Assembly (NCBI RefSeq): GCF_000744415.1
Contig: NZ_JQLW01000013.1
Location: forward strand, 24,039 to 88,038
Source of the DNA: Ghiorsea bivora
GTDB lineage: Bacteria > Pseudomonadota > Zetaproteobacteria > Mariprofundales > Mariprofundaceae
Reading direction: 5' to 3'
Length of the DNA stretch: 64,000 nt
Position 1 is the stretch's first letter. Every line of letters starts with the position of its first letter. The notes beneath the pieces were generated by a model. That model was not told the origin of the DNA, ran no database searches, and was given only the letters and a program-made list of their open reading frames with translations. Shown here piece by piece: positions 16,255 to 24,631 of this stretch. The position numbers and the translations under genes are program-made.

Positions 16255-17478
16255 CTATTTAGCAATCAAAAGCGGATATTGGAACTTCACTTTAGGTGTT
16301 TCTTTTTTAAGTGAGTTAGCTGGTCGTAATACTTGATTGCCAAATCTTGTATTGATGTCATTCATCACTTTAGTGAGCGCGAGTTGTTTGCTGGTTTGTA
16401 GTGGGGCGGCGAATAAGTCGCCTTGCTGCACGTCGGGTTGAAGCGATGTGGCAACCACACCACATGCTCGGTATTTAACACCATCTCTAAAAATATGGTT
16501 GAAGATGCCTTTCACAATATGATTGATTCGGCTGTAATCATTGGTGGCTGTGATTCGCACATTTTGACCAATTGATTCAAACGATTTGAGGCGTAGAAAT
16601 ACACTAATCACAGAGGCAGTTAAACCCTTGCGTACAAGCTCAGTGACCACGCGAGTGGTGTGATAGGTGATATGCGTGCTAATAAGCTGCTTATTATGTG
16701 TTACAGACCCTAAGCTTGCAGTTCTCGCAATGCTCTTGGGCATAGGTGGCTCCAGCTCCAGCTCAAACACAGGGTTTCCATTGAGTTCATTCCACAAATC
16801 CACACCAACTTTCCCCAACATCATATCAATGCGTTCTAATGGTGTGTTGGTAAAATCAAAAGCCGTTTGAATGCGGAGCTTTTTCATAAGCTGTTTTCGA
16901 CTGCCACCAATACCTGGAATATCACCCACAGGTACTTCACGCAGGAAATTGGCGATTCGCCTACCTGGTATAATCGTTGAACCATTGGGTTTATTCATCT
17001 CTGATGCAATTTTAGAAAGAATACGTGTAGTAGAAATACCCACTGAAACTGTAATTCCCACTTCATCGTAAACAGTGCGCCGAATATCATCAGCAATCCC
17101 TCGGTAAGACTTATCCCACATCGAACGAATACCATTCATATCTACAAAGCCTTCATCAATCGAATACTCTTCAATGTTAGGGCTGTACCTACGCAGGATA
17201 GAGAACATCTTTTTAGAAATTAGTCCGTAGTACCTGAAATCAGCAGATAAGAAGTGGGCGTGAGGCATTAGCTTTTTCGCATCCCACACAGGCATACCTG
17301 TTTTTATACCGATTGCTTTGGCATCATAGGTTTTGGCAACCACACATGCATCTTGGCTAGACAATATGCATACAGGCTGACCTTTTAGGTCTGGTCGTCG
17401 GGTTAATTCACATGATGCATAGAAACAGTCTGCATCAATATGGGCAATCGCATTGTACCAATTGCGCGTATGGTTCAA
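16255..17478 (-). CDS. umuC: Y-family translesion DNA polymerase (UmuC/DinB-like)
   Basis: 407 residues. The N-terminus has the Y-family metal site AHIDADCFYAS and the second acidic group YSIDEGFVDM, followed by a helix-hairpin-helix thumb (GDIPGIGGSRKQLMKKL) and a little-finger region. It would copy damaged DNA with low fidelity during the SOS response. The start is a TTG at 17478 whose last two bases overlap the upstream stop (TTGA); no ATG occurs before the catalytic IDAD. Co-translated with the LexA/UmuD-like gene, the usual umuDC arrangement. UmuC is favoured over DinB by this pairing. Confidence 0.85.
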   Translation of the reverse strand: MNHTRNWYNAIAHIDADCFYASCELTRRPDLKGQPVCILSSQDACVVAKTYDAKAIGIKTGMPVWDAKKLMPHAHFLSADFRYYGLISKKMFSILRRYSPNIEEYSIDEGFVDMNGIRSMWDKSYRGIADDIRRTVYDEVGITVSVGISTTRILSKIASEMNKPNGSTIIPGRRIANFLREVPVGDIPGIGGSRKQLMKKLRIQTAFDFTNTPLERIDMMLGKVGVDLWNELNGNPVFELELEPPMPKSIARTASLGSVTHNKQLISTHITYHTTRVVTELVRKGLTASVISVFLRLKSFESIGQNVRITATNDYSRINHIVKGIFNHIFRDGVKYRACGVVATSLQPDVQQGDLFAAPLQTSKQLALTKVMNDINTRFGNQVLRPANSLKKETPKVKFQYPLLIAK

Positions 17479-18050
17479 TGTACTTTACGAATAAGCCCAG
17501 TCATCTCGCCGTAGATTTCTAAGTCTGTTTCAGGATAAATATTTGGGAATGCATCATTGGCAGGCTCTAGGTACATACCTTGCTCACCTTTACGCAAATA
17601 TTTCACAGTAAACTCACCATCAATCATGGCAACAACAATACTATTAACAGGAGGGTTGGCATTGCGTTTCACCACCAATAAATCACCGCTATTGATACCG
17701 GCACCAATCATGGACTCACCATCAACTTTCACCAATACCGTTGAAGAAGGATTATCCACCAAATATTCATCAATGGAAATGGAGTCACCTAATAATTCTT
17801 CAGCAGGGCTGGCAAAACCAGCAGGCACCACACCCACGATAGAGCGAGCAAAAAAGTTATTCTCTGGCACCGCTCTACCATCAGGAGCCTTGCCCAAATA
17901 ACCTGCAAACACCATGCGCTCTATAAATTTGGATGCGCTGCGTTTGGACATACCAATCAGCTCAGCAATCTTTGCATGTGAAGGAATAATGTGGTGGGCA
18001 TGATAATAGTCTTGAAGTTTGGCTAAGTATTCATCATCTCGTTTTTTCAT
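17475..18050 (-). CDS. LexA/UmuD-like self-cleaving SOS regulator
   Basis: 191 residues from the ATG at 18050; an upstream ATG at 18116 adds 22 residues without homology. Residues 1-60 resemble the LexA winged helix-turn-helix (IPSHAKIAELIGMSKRSASKFIERM). The S24 peptidase part has the cleavage site PAGF with A77-G78, nucleophile S113 in DGESM, and general-base K150 in EFTVK. It can therefore act as a DNA-binding repressor that RecA filaments induce to cut itself, rather than as plain UmuD, which lacks the DNA-binding domain. The region upstream contains repeated GAC-type half sites, fitting autoregulation. Confidence 0.85.
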   Translation of the reverse strand: MKKRDDEYLAKLQDYYHAHHIIPSHAKIAELIGMSKRSASKFIERMVFAGYLGKAPDGRAVPENNFFARSIVGVVPAGFASPAEELLGDSISIDEYLVDNPSSTVLVKVDGESMIGAGINSGDLLVVKRNANPPVNSIVVAMIDGEFTVKYLRKGEQGMYLEPANDAFPNIYPETDLEIYGEMTGLIRKVH

Positions 18051-18138
18051 GTGTCCAACTATGGTATCCAGTCGGATACTTTGCAAGAGTAAAGTTGGTT
18101 TAGTGGTAAAGATCATCTTAGGATATTGCTAAGCATAG

Positions 18139-18227
18139 GACAAAAGTCATGACAAATATCCATTATCCATGATATTTTCTGGACATTTGTCTAGCACGTA
18201 ATGTTCATATTTTATATGACTTTTGAC
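18139..18227. promoter_or_regulatory. Candidate operators of the LexA-like gene
   Basis: GACAAAAGTCAT (18139-18150) is mirrored by ATGACTTTTGAC (18216-18227), 11 of 12 pairing. Between them lies GACA-TT-TGTC (18182-18191), itself an inverted repeat, and GACAAATATC at 18151. The set sits upstream of the LexA-like gene. Binding is inferred. Confidence 0.45.
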
Positions 18228-18304
18228 TAGACATTCTTATTTTTCCTTGAAATCATTATCATCACTGGGGTTAAGAACACATCCCCTTGGGGATGCCAAA
18301 TAAA

Positions 18305-18343
18305 TAAACCCCAGTTATGGAGACATAACTGGGGTTTATTTTT
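18305..18343. terminator. Strong intrinsic terminator, transcript not assigned
   Basis: AAACCCCAGTTAT pairs perfectly with ATAACTGGGGTTT (18306-18318, 18325-18337) around GGAGAC, with further A-T pairs outside and TTTTT behind it. It works for rightward transcripts and plausibly leftward ones. No gene ends nearby on the + strand, so it may close a short noncoding RNA starting after about 18230; a second hairpin CATCCCC-TTGGGGATG-like sequence lies at about 18287-18296. Confidence 0.8.
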
Positions 18344-18405
18344 GCCTAATTTTTACTTGGATGTTGATGCTTATCAAAGTATATATACTACAAGATCTAT
18401 AATAT

Positions 18406-18413
18406 TATTTTAA
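18406..18413 (+). repeat. Left 8-bp target site duplication (TATTTTAA)
   Basis: Identical to 19131-19138 on the other side of the IS element. Eight bases is the duplication length typical of the IS1595 family. Confidence 0.9.
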
Positions 18414-19130
18414 GGGGCTGTCCCAGATAACTAGAAATAGTTATGGTGAGGGGCAGCATGAGGAAGAGTCGATTAAGTTATTCAAAACAGCTACGGCTAA
18501 TGGAGCATTTTGTAACTGGAAGTACAGCTAGATGTGCTTCTGAATTGGTGGGCTAAATCGTAAAACAGGTGTATATTACTATCACCGTTTGCGGGTTATT
18601 ATTAGCATCGAACTTGAACGGGAAGCTGCTGAATTTCTAAGTGGTGAGATTGAAGTTGATGAGAGTTACTTTGGCGGTCATAGGAAAGGAAAACGTGGTA
18701 GAGGTGCAGCAGGTAAAGTGCCCGTTTTTGGTTTACTTAAAAGGGGTGGCAAGGTTTACACCAAGATTATACCCGATGCAAAATCGTCAACTTTGATGCC
18801 AATTATTCAAAATAAAGTGAAGCCTGATAGTATCGTTTATACAGACTGTTGGCGAGGCTATAATGTGTTAGATGTTTCAGAGTTTAAGCACTATCGAATT
18901 AACCATTCAAAGCTGTTTGCACATAAGCATAATTACATCAATGGTATTGAAAACTTTTGGAACCAAGCCAAGCGGCATATGCGCAAATTTAATGGTGTTC
19001 CCAAAGAGCATTTTTACTACTTTTTGAAGGAATGTGAGTGGCGTTTCAACAACCCAAGTCCAAAAGAGCAATTAACGTTGCTAAAACAGTGGGTTAGAAA
19101 GTATAATATCTAGTTATCTGGGGCAGCCCC
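18414..19130 (+). mobile_element. IS1595-family (IS1016-like) insertion sequence, 717 bp
   Basis: The ends are GGGGCTGTCCCAGATAACTAG (18414-18434) and its inverse at 19110-19130, with one mismatch in 21. Perfect 8-bp target duplications flank it. The sole gene is an ISXO2-type DDE transposase broken by a frameshift, so the copy is likely not self-mobile. Intact ends and duplications suggest recent insertion and possible mobilisation in trans. Confidence 0.93.
18458..19113 (+). pseudogene. Frameshifted IS1595-family transposase
   Basis: The ATG at 18458 opens a frame with a helix-turn-helix-like start (YSKQLRLMEHFVTGSTARCASELVG) that stops at 18554. One base less than needed: adding a base in GGGC-TAAAT restores LNRKTGVYYYHRLR and joins the remaining frame to 19113. 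That part holds the catalytic domain: EIEVDESYFGG (first Asp), YTDCWRGY (second Asp) and NGIENFWNQAKR (Glu/Asn region). The short N-terminus without zinc ribbon fits the IS1016 group. Confidence 0.88.
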
Positions 19131-19138
19131 TATTTTAA
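19131..19138 (+). repeat. Right 8-bp target site duplication (TATTTTAA)
   Basis: Exact copy of 18406-18413. The following 250 bases up to the rpsO promoter contain AT-rich sequence with a TATAAT at 19270-19275 but no gene that I can support. Confidence 0.9.
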
Positions 19139-19392
19139 TTGAATACCTTGCTACGCTAATTATAATTTATTTTTTCTAAAAATAAAAAAATCGGTTGTTT
19201 AATTCTGCTCATGTTTTGTTTACCCAATGGGGAGATTTGGCGTATTAGTCAATGTACGGGGAAAAAGTTTATAATATGGTAAACTATAGCTATGCTTGCC
19301 ATATTTATTCACGGTTCTAGTGGACGAAGCCTTACGTTAATCAAAATACATTCGGTAGAAAATATGCATGCCAGTTTGAACTTTTAGATTTT

Positions 19393-19420
19393 TTGACTTA
19401 TGTGTAGATAAAGTTATATT
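19393..19420 (+). promoter_or_regulatory. Promoter of rpsO
   Basis: TTGACT (19393-19398), 16 bases, TATATT (19415-19420), a good sigma-70 promoter. The transcript would carry a leader of about 75 bases before rpsO, room for the autoregulatory S15-binding structure known in other bacteria; no specific fold could be confirmed. Confidence 0.65.
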
Positions 19421-19503
19421 GCGCTTCCGCTCAATGCTGGGGTTCTATGTGTTCCGCATGTCCTCTCGGGTTGTAGTGAGTTTAAGTAAGACAAGGAAAT
19501 ACA

Positions 19504-19773
19504 ATGGCTTTATCCACAGAAGAAAAAAACAAAGTAATCGCTGAATATGCGATTAAAGAGGGTGATACTGGTTCACCAGAGGTGCAAGTAGCACTTATCA
19601 CAGCGCGTATCAACGGTCTTTCAGGCCACTTTAAAGACAATCATAAAGATCATCACTCACGTCGTGGCCTTTTGAAAATGGTTGGTCAACGTCGTAACCT
19701 TTTGAAGTATCTTAAAGGTGAAGATTTTGGTCGTTATCGTAATCTTATCGAACGTTTAGGTTTGCGTCGTTAA
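19504..19773 (+). CDS. rpsO: 30S ribosomal protein S15
   Basis: 89 residues, the standard S15 length. It binds the central domain of 16S rRNA early in small-subunit assembly. Typical sequence is present throughout: [14 protein letters not shown], the [21 protein letters not shown] helix and the ending [17 protein letters not shown] lies 7 bases before the ATG. It stands directly before pnp as in most proteobacteria, but a terminator and a dispersed repeat separate the two. The IS element lies about 370 bases upstream, so the usual truB/rbfA neighbours are displaced or absent from this side. Confidence 0.98.
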   Translation: MALSTEEKNKVIAEYAIKEGDTGSPEVQVALITARINGLSGHFKDNHKDHHSRRGLLKMVGQRRNLLKYLKGEDFGRYRNLIERLGLRR

Positions 19774-19791
19774 TTTTAAAAGTTTATTGGG

Positions 19792-19815
19792 AAAGCGGTC
19801 TTCGGGCCGCTTTTT
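19792..19815 (+). terminator. rpsO terminator
   Basis: AAAGCGG-TCTTCGGG-CCGCTTT followed by TT: a 7-bp stem with a UUCG-type loop, 19 bases after the rpsO stop. Confidence 0.85.
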
Positions 19816-19830
19816 CTGTATTAGAAGGTT

Positions 19831-19903
19831 GTCATGCTTAGTTTAACTGGGCATTCATAACAGCTTTGGGTGTATATGGATTCACGCATAGGCGGGAATG
19901 ACG
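19831..19903 (+). repeat. dRS3-like dispersed palindromic element, copy A
   Basis: Begins GTCATGC..AG.TT.ACTGGG and ends in ATTCAC-N8-GGGAAT-GACG, close to the ATTCCC-N8-GGGAAT motif known from neisserial dRS3 elements. A second, inverted copy lies at 32305-32370. Here it sits in the pnp leader; a small hairpin CGAGC-ATGGG-GCTCG (19939-19953) follows before the pnp ribosome site. Confidence 0.7.
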
Positions 19904-19968
19904 AAAACAGTAGGAAAAGAGAGTAGAAAAAAAGTAAGCGAGCATGGGGCTCGTGAAAGGAAGTATAA

Positions 19969-22062
19969 ATGTTTAATGTAAAAACAAGTAAGGCTACCGT
20001 TGGTGGCAAAGAAATCAGCTTTGAAACAGGTCGCGTAGCGCGTCAAGCTGGTGGTTCAATTTTAGCCCAAGTGGGCGACGTGGTGGTTCACGTGGCTGCA
20101 ACAGCAGCAAAAACACCAATGCAAGGCGTAGATTTCATGCCTTTAACCGTTCATTACCAAGAAAAGACTTATGCAGCAGGTCGTTTCTTAGGTGGGTTTG
20201 TAAAACGTGAAGGTCGTCCTTCTGAAAAGGAAACTTTAACTTCACGTTTAATTGATCGTCCAATTCGTCCTTTATTCCCTAAAGGTTATTTCCATGAGAC
20301 ACAAGTGATTGCCACTGTGATGTCTGCTGATGATGCAACCAACCCTGATATTATCGCCATTAACGGCGTGTCTGCTGCATTATCTATTTCTGATGTGCCA
20401 TTTGCAGAGCCCATTGCGGCATCTCGCGTGGGTTTGATTGATGGTGAGTTTGTATTGAACCCAACATATGCAGAAATGGAAAATTCCGAACTGGATTTGA
20501 TTGTAGCTGGTACTCGCGATGCGGTATTAATGATTGAATCTGAAGCCAAAGAATTATCTGAAGAGCAGATGATTGATGCAATCATCTTCGGTCAAGAAGG
20601 TTATGCACCAGTGATTGATGCAATCGATGCTTTGGTTAAAGAAGCGGGTAAAGAAAAATTAGTGATTGAATTGGCTGGTAATGATGAAGTTCAAGCGGCT
20701 GTGAATGCTGCATTTGAAGCGGATGTTCGTGCAGCTTACGGTATTGTTGATAAATCAGAGCGTTCTGCGAAATTGGATGCGATTCGTTTGGCAGCACAAG
20801 AAAAATTCGCAGGTAGTGAAGAGAACCCTGGTGAATTTTCAAACAATGATGTGACTTCAGCTGTAAAAAGCTTGGAGAAAAGTGTTGTTCGACGCTCAAT
20901 CATTGATGGCAACCCACGTATTGATGGTCGTAAAACAGATGATGTTCGTGCAATCGATTGCCAAGTTGGCGTTTTACCTGGTCCGCATGGTTCAGCATTG
21001 TTCACCCGTGGTGAAACCCAAGCTTTGGTAACTATCACATTGGGTACTGAGTCTGATATGCAAACCACTGAAAGCCTTGAAGGTGTTGCTAAGCAACGTT
21101 TCATGCTGCATTACAACTTCCCACCTTACTCAGTTGGTGAAGCGCGTCGTATGGGCCCTCCAGGTCGTCGCGAAATTGGTCATGGTCGTTTGGCACGTCG
21201 TGGTGTTGAAGCTGTGTTGCCAACCATGGAAGAGTTTGGTTATGCGATTCGTTCAGTTTGTGAAATTACTGAATCCAATGGTTCTTCATCTATGGCTTCT
21301 GTTTGTGGTACTTCGCTTGCGATGATGGATGCTGGTGTGCCGATTAAAGGTGCTGTGGCTGGTATTGCCATGGGGCTTATCCTTGAGAAAGACGGCTATG
21401 CTGTATTGTCTGATATCTTGGGTGATGAAGATCATCTTGGTGATATGGACTTTAAAGTTGCGGGTACAACCCAAGGTGTAACCACATTGCAGTTAGATAT
21501 TAAAATTGGTGGTTTAACGCGTGAAATCATGCGTGAAGCTTTGGCGCAAGCCAATGGTGGTCGTATGCACATTTTGTCTGAAATGGCGAAATGCATGGAT
21601 AAACCCAATGCAGACGTTGCTTCTCATGCGCCACGTATGTTCACCATGAAAATCAAAGCGGACAAAATTCGTGAAGTGATTGGTGCTGGCGGTAAAGTGA
21701 TTCGCGGTATTGTTGAAGAAACAGGTGCTAAAGTTGATATTGCTGATGATGGAACGATTACAATCTTTGCAGTAACTGGCGAAGCTGGTGAAGCTGCGAA
21801 GAAAATGATTGAAGACATCGTAGCAGAGGTTGAAGTGGGGGCAACTTACGAAGGAAAAGTGGTGAAAATCATGGATTTCGGCGCATTTGTTCGCATTTTG
21901 GGTCAAACTGATGGTTTGGTGCATATTTCGCAAATCTCAAATGATCGTGTTGAGAAAGTTTCAGATAAACTGAGCGAAGGCGATATTGTTAAAGTGAAAG
22001 TGTTAGAAGTTGATCGCAGTGGTAAGATTCGTTTGTCGATGAAAGCATTGTTGGAAGACTAA
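19969..22062 (+). CDS. pnp: Polyribonucleotide nucleotidyltransferase
   Basis: Phosphorolytic 3'-5' exoribonuclease of the RNA degradosome. 697 residues, full length. Two RNase PH-like halves (the second with FTRGETQALVT, GPPGRREIGHGRLARR and the Asp pair in DILGDEDHLGDMDFK), then a KH domain (VIGAGGKVIRGI) and an S1 domain at the C-terminus (GATYEGKVVKIMDFGAFV...LVHISQI). AAAGGAAG precedes the ATG by 7 bases. The leader carries a small hairpin and a dispersed repeat; E. coli pnp is autoregulated through its leader, and similar control is possible here. Confidence 0.98.
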   Translation: MFNVKTSKATVGGKEISFETGRVARQAGGSILAQVGDVVVHVAATAAKTPMQGVDFMPLTVHYQEKTYAAGRFLGGFVKREGRPSEKETLTSRLIDRPIRPLFPKGYFHETQVIATVMSADDATNPDIIAINGVSAALSISDVPFAEPIAASRVGLIDGEFVLNPTYAEMENSELDLIVAGTRDAVLMIESEAKELSEEQMIDAIIFGQEGYAPVIDAIDALVKEAGKEKLVIELAGNDEVQAAVNAAFEADVRAAYGIVDKSERSAKLDAIRLAAQEKFAGSEENPGEFSNNDVTSAVKSLEKSVVRRSIIDGNPRIDGRKTDDVRAIDCQVGVLPGPHGSALFTRGETQALVTITLGTESDMQTTESLEGVAKQRFMLHYNFPPYSVGEARRMGPPGRREIGHGRLARRGVEAVLPTMEEFGYAIRSVCEITESNGSSSMASVCGTSLAMMDAGVPIKGAVAGIAMGLILEKDGYAVLSDILGDEDHLGDMDFKVAGTTQGVTTLQLDIKIGGLTREIMREALAQANGGRMHILSEMAKCMDKPNADVASHAPRMFTMKIKADKIREVIGAGGKVIRGIVEETGAKVDIADDGTITIFAVTGEAGEAAKKMIEDIVAEVEVGATYEGKVVKIMDFGAFVRILGQTDGLVHISQISNDRVEKVSDKLSEGDIVKVKVLEVDRSGKIRLSMKALLED

Positions 22063-22097
22063 GTATAACTGTTTAGAACGTTATAACGGATAGAAGA

Positions 22098-22124
22098 GGG
22101 CGGAGCATTGGCTTCGCCCTTTTT
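22098..22124 (+). terminator. pnp terminator
   Basis: GGGCGGAGC-ATTG-GCTTCGCCC with one G-U pair, followed by TTTTT. Confidence 0.9.
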
Positions 22125-22274
22125 GTTGGAATATTCATAAGTTGGCGTATTTTTTGCTTATGGAAGTGGATTGTTTATGATAAATTAGCCTGTCGTTAGA
22201 AAAACTGTGCAGAAATGTCGTAGTAAGTTATGCTTAGTTTTTAATGTGGGTAGGTTTTAAAGAGGAGCTTTAAA

Positions 22275-23657
22275 ATGGTTGTAACATTACTTGTTGTCTG
22301 CGTGATATTATTCATAGCCTTACAGCTGGAAGAAAAATTTAAGGTGCCATCCCCTTTAGGGTTAATTGGTCTTTCTTTCCTTGCTCACTATTTGTTTGCT
22401 GGTATTCCTATGATTACAGGGGATACCGAACATTTTGCAGCCTTAGTTTTACTCTTATTACCCGTATTGCTTATTACCGATTCATTTGAACTGACAGTTG
22501 AAGATTTAAAAGAACATGGTTTAAGTTTGGTGTACTTGGCAGTGGTTGCGGTATCGTTGTCGGTGGGTTTAGCCTTGCTGACTGCAGACACATTGTTTGG
22601 AGAATATCACCTGTCTTTTGCTGCCGTGATTGTATTGTTTGCTATGGTTTTAGCGACCGACCCTGTATCTGTGGTGAGTATTTTCTCTAATTTTGAACTA
22701 CCCCATCGTTTAAAAATTCTTGCAGAAGGTGAAAGCCTTTTTAATGATGCTACAGCTTTGATTGTGTTTGTATTTGTTGGTCTTTATGCCCTTGATGGTG
22801 GTGAACTTACCTTGGGTTATGTGACTGAAATTAGCTTGATTGTTATTTTTGGTTCAACTGTGCTGGGTGTGATTTTGGGTTATCTGGGGTTGTTATTTAT
22901 GAAAACGACGGAGAACAGAATTGCTGAGTTATTGATTGTGATTATGGTGGGTTATGGCGCGTTTGAAGCGGCTGAGTTTTTTTATATATTCTTAAATATG
23001 TTTGGTGGGCATTCGCATTTACACTTATCGGGCATACTTTCATGTATTTTTGCAACCATTACTTTGCACCATGTGATGAGCAAGGCTGTGGCGACGGATG
23101 ATGAAAAATTAAAAAAAGAAGAAGCTGAATTACAGTTTGAATCGAGTAAAGGTGATTCATCATCCAATGTGATTGGTTTTATGTTCAATAAAATTCGCGC
23201 TACAGTTGAAGAGCGTAATCGTCATTTGCGTACCAAAGAAGATATTCAGCTTTTGGCGATTGTTGCCAATACGATTTTATTTATTGCGATGGCAGAAATT
23301 ATCAATCTTGATTTACTGATGAAGTATAGCACTGAAATTATTGTGATGTTTTTAGCAACCACGGTTATTCGTGCTTTGATGATGGCAAAATTTGCAATCA
23401 TTACTAATAAAACAACCAAGATGACCAATGTGAACTTCCGTTGGTGGGGTGTGCTTACCTTTGCAGGCATTAAAGGTGGTTTATCCATTGTGATGTTGAT
23501 GATGATTCCTGCAGGTTTTGAACATATTGAAATGTTTACTGCCGTGGTGGTGGGTGTCATCATGCTTTCTACGTTTATTTATTCGGGTATATTGATTGCT
23601 TTGATTGGCAAGAATGCTGAAATTTTCCGTCAGGAAAAAGAAGAAGAGGCGCATTAA
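22275..23657 (+). CDS. CPA1-type cation/proton antiporter
   Basis: 460 residues with 12-13 hydrophobic segments, an inner-membrane sodium(or potassium)/proton exchanger of the NhaP/CPA1 type. The ion-binding signature VLATDPVSVVS (Asp in transmembrane 5 region) and EGESLFNDATALIVF (the ND motif) are intact. A histidine-rich loop (FGGHSHLHLSG) and a charged cytosolic segment (DDEKLKKEEAELQ) lie in the middle. GAGGAG precedes the ATG by 8 bases. It stands alone after the pnp terminator; which cation is carried cannot be read from the sequence. Confidence 0.88.
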   Translation: MVVTLLVVCVILFIALQLEEKFKVPSPLGLIGLSFLAHYLFAGIPMITGDTEHFAALVLLLLPVLLITDSFELTVEDLKEHGLSLVYLAVVAVSLSVGLALLTADTLFGEYHLSFAAVIVLFAMVLATDPVSVVSIFSNFELPHRLKILAEGESLFNDATALIVFVFVGLYALDGGELTLGYVTEISLIVIFGSTVLGVILGYLGLLFMKTTENRIAELLIVIMVGYGAFEAAEFFYIFLNMFGGHSHLHLSGILSCIFATITLHHVMSKAVATDDEKLKKEEAELQFESSKGDSSSNVIGFMFNKIRATVEERNRHLRTKEDIQLLAIVANTILFIAMAEIINLDLLMKYSTEIIVMFLATTVIRALMMAKFAIITNKTTKMTNVNFRWWGVLTFAGIKGGLSIVMLMMIPAGFEHIEMFTAVVVGVIMLSTFIYSGILIALIGKNAEIFRQEKEEEAH

Positions 23658-23677
23658 ACTGCTACACCGTTGAGGTT

Positions 23678-24586
23678 ATGAAGGTGGAAGATACACATAA
23701 CCAAACAGATACTGAGACAAAAATTGAAGGCATATTGCAGCGTATGGCTATGTTATACAGTTGGTCAAAACTGACTGTTGAGGCATACCTTAGGGACTTA
23801 TTGGCATTTCATCGTTTTGTGCTGGATGCTAAGCCCTCTAGCACGGCGCTATTGGCGACAGCACAACATGTGACGGATTATCTTGCTTATTTGCAACACA
23901 AGGGTTTGGCAACCAGTTCGATTCAGCGCCAACGCAGTGCGATGGCTACGTGGTTTCACTATTTACAAAATGAAAAAATGCGTACTGATTTTCCTATGCA
24001 GGATGTAGTGGGTGTGATGTCCTCGTTTCGGTTACCCAAATATATCAGTGAACAAGATGTGGAAGCACTGATTCAAGCCCCCGATACAACGACAAATAAA
24101 GGCATACGAGACCGGTTCTTATTGGAAATGATGTATGCCACAGGTTTGCGAGTGAGTGAATTGGCAAGCCTGAAAGTGGCTGATATTAACCAAAAACAAA
24201 AAACATTGCGTGTGATTGGTAAAGGCAATAAAGAACGAGAAATTCCTTATGGTGAACAAGCTGATTTCTGGTTAAAAAAGTGGTTGAAAATACGAAAAGC
24301 CACAAGTGTTTTTTTATTCCCAAGCAAAAAAGGGCATTTATCACGACAAACATTGTGGCGTTGTGTGCATAATTGTGCTATATTGGTTGGACTAAGCCCT
24401 GTGCCTTCACCACATGTGCTGCGTCATGCGTTTGCAACACACTTGTTAAACCATGGTGCAGACCTGCGTGCTGTGCAGACATTACTGGGGCATGAGAACA
24501 TTACGACCACTGAAATATATACCCATGTTTCAAGGTCGCAACTGTATGATGAGCTGAATAAAGCGCATCCTATGGGGAAAAAGTAA
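23678..24586 (+). CDS. xerD: XerC/XerD-type tyrosine recombinase
   Basis: 302 residues, the size of Xer recombinases that resolve chromosome dimers at dif. The N-terminal SAM-like DNA-binding domain (residues about 10-100) is followed by the catalytic domain with Arg in GLRVSELASL, Lys in KGNKEREIP, HVLRHAFATHLL (HxxR), GHENITTTEIYTH (His) and the Tyr nucleophile in that last motif. All active residues are present. Which of XerC or XerD it is cannot be decided without comparison; D is a guess. It starts 20 bases after the antiporter stop. Confidence 0.85.
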   Translation: MKVEDTHNQTDTETKIEGILQRMAMLYSWSKLTVEAYLRDLLAFHRFVLDAKPSSTALLATAQHVTDYLAYLQHKGLATSSIQRQRSAMATWFHYLQNEKMRTDFPMQDVVGVMSSFRLPKYISEQDVEALIQAPDTTTNKGIRDRFLLEMMYATGLRVSELASLKVADINQKQKTLRVIGKGNKEREIPYGEQADFWLKKWLKIRKATSVFLFPSKKGHLSRQTLWRCVHNCAILVGLSPVPSPHVLRHAFATHLLNHGADLRAVQTLLGHENITTTEIYTHVSRSQLYDELNKAHPMGKK

Positions 24587-24631
24587 TGTGTGTGTTTGGT
24601 TAAGTTTTTGTTTTGGAATGGAGGATAGGTT

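Noticed and set aside
18589..19113. Transposase starting at the TTG at 18589
   Set aside because: Homology continues upstream in this frame to about 18553 and then in another frame to 18458, so the TTG is not a start.
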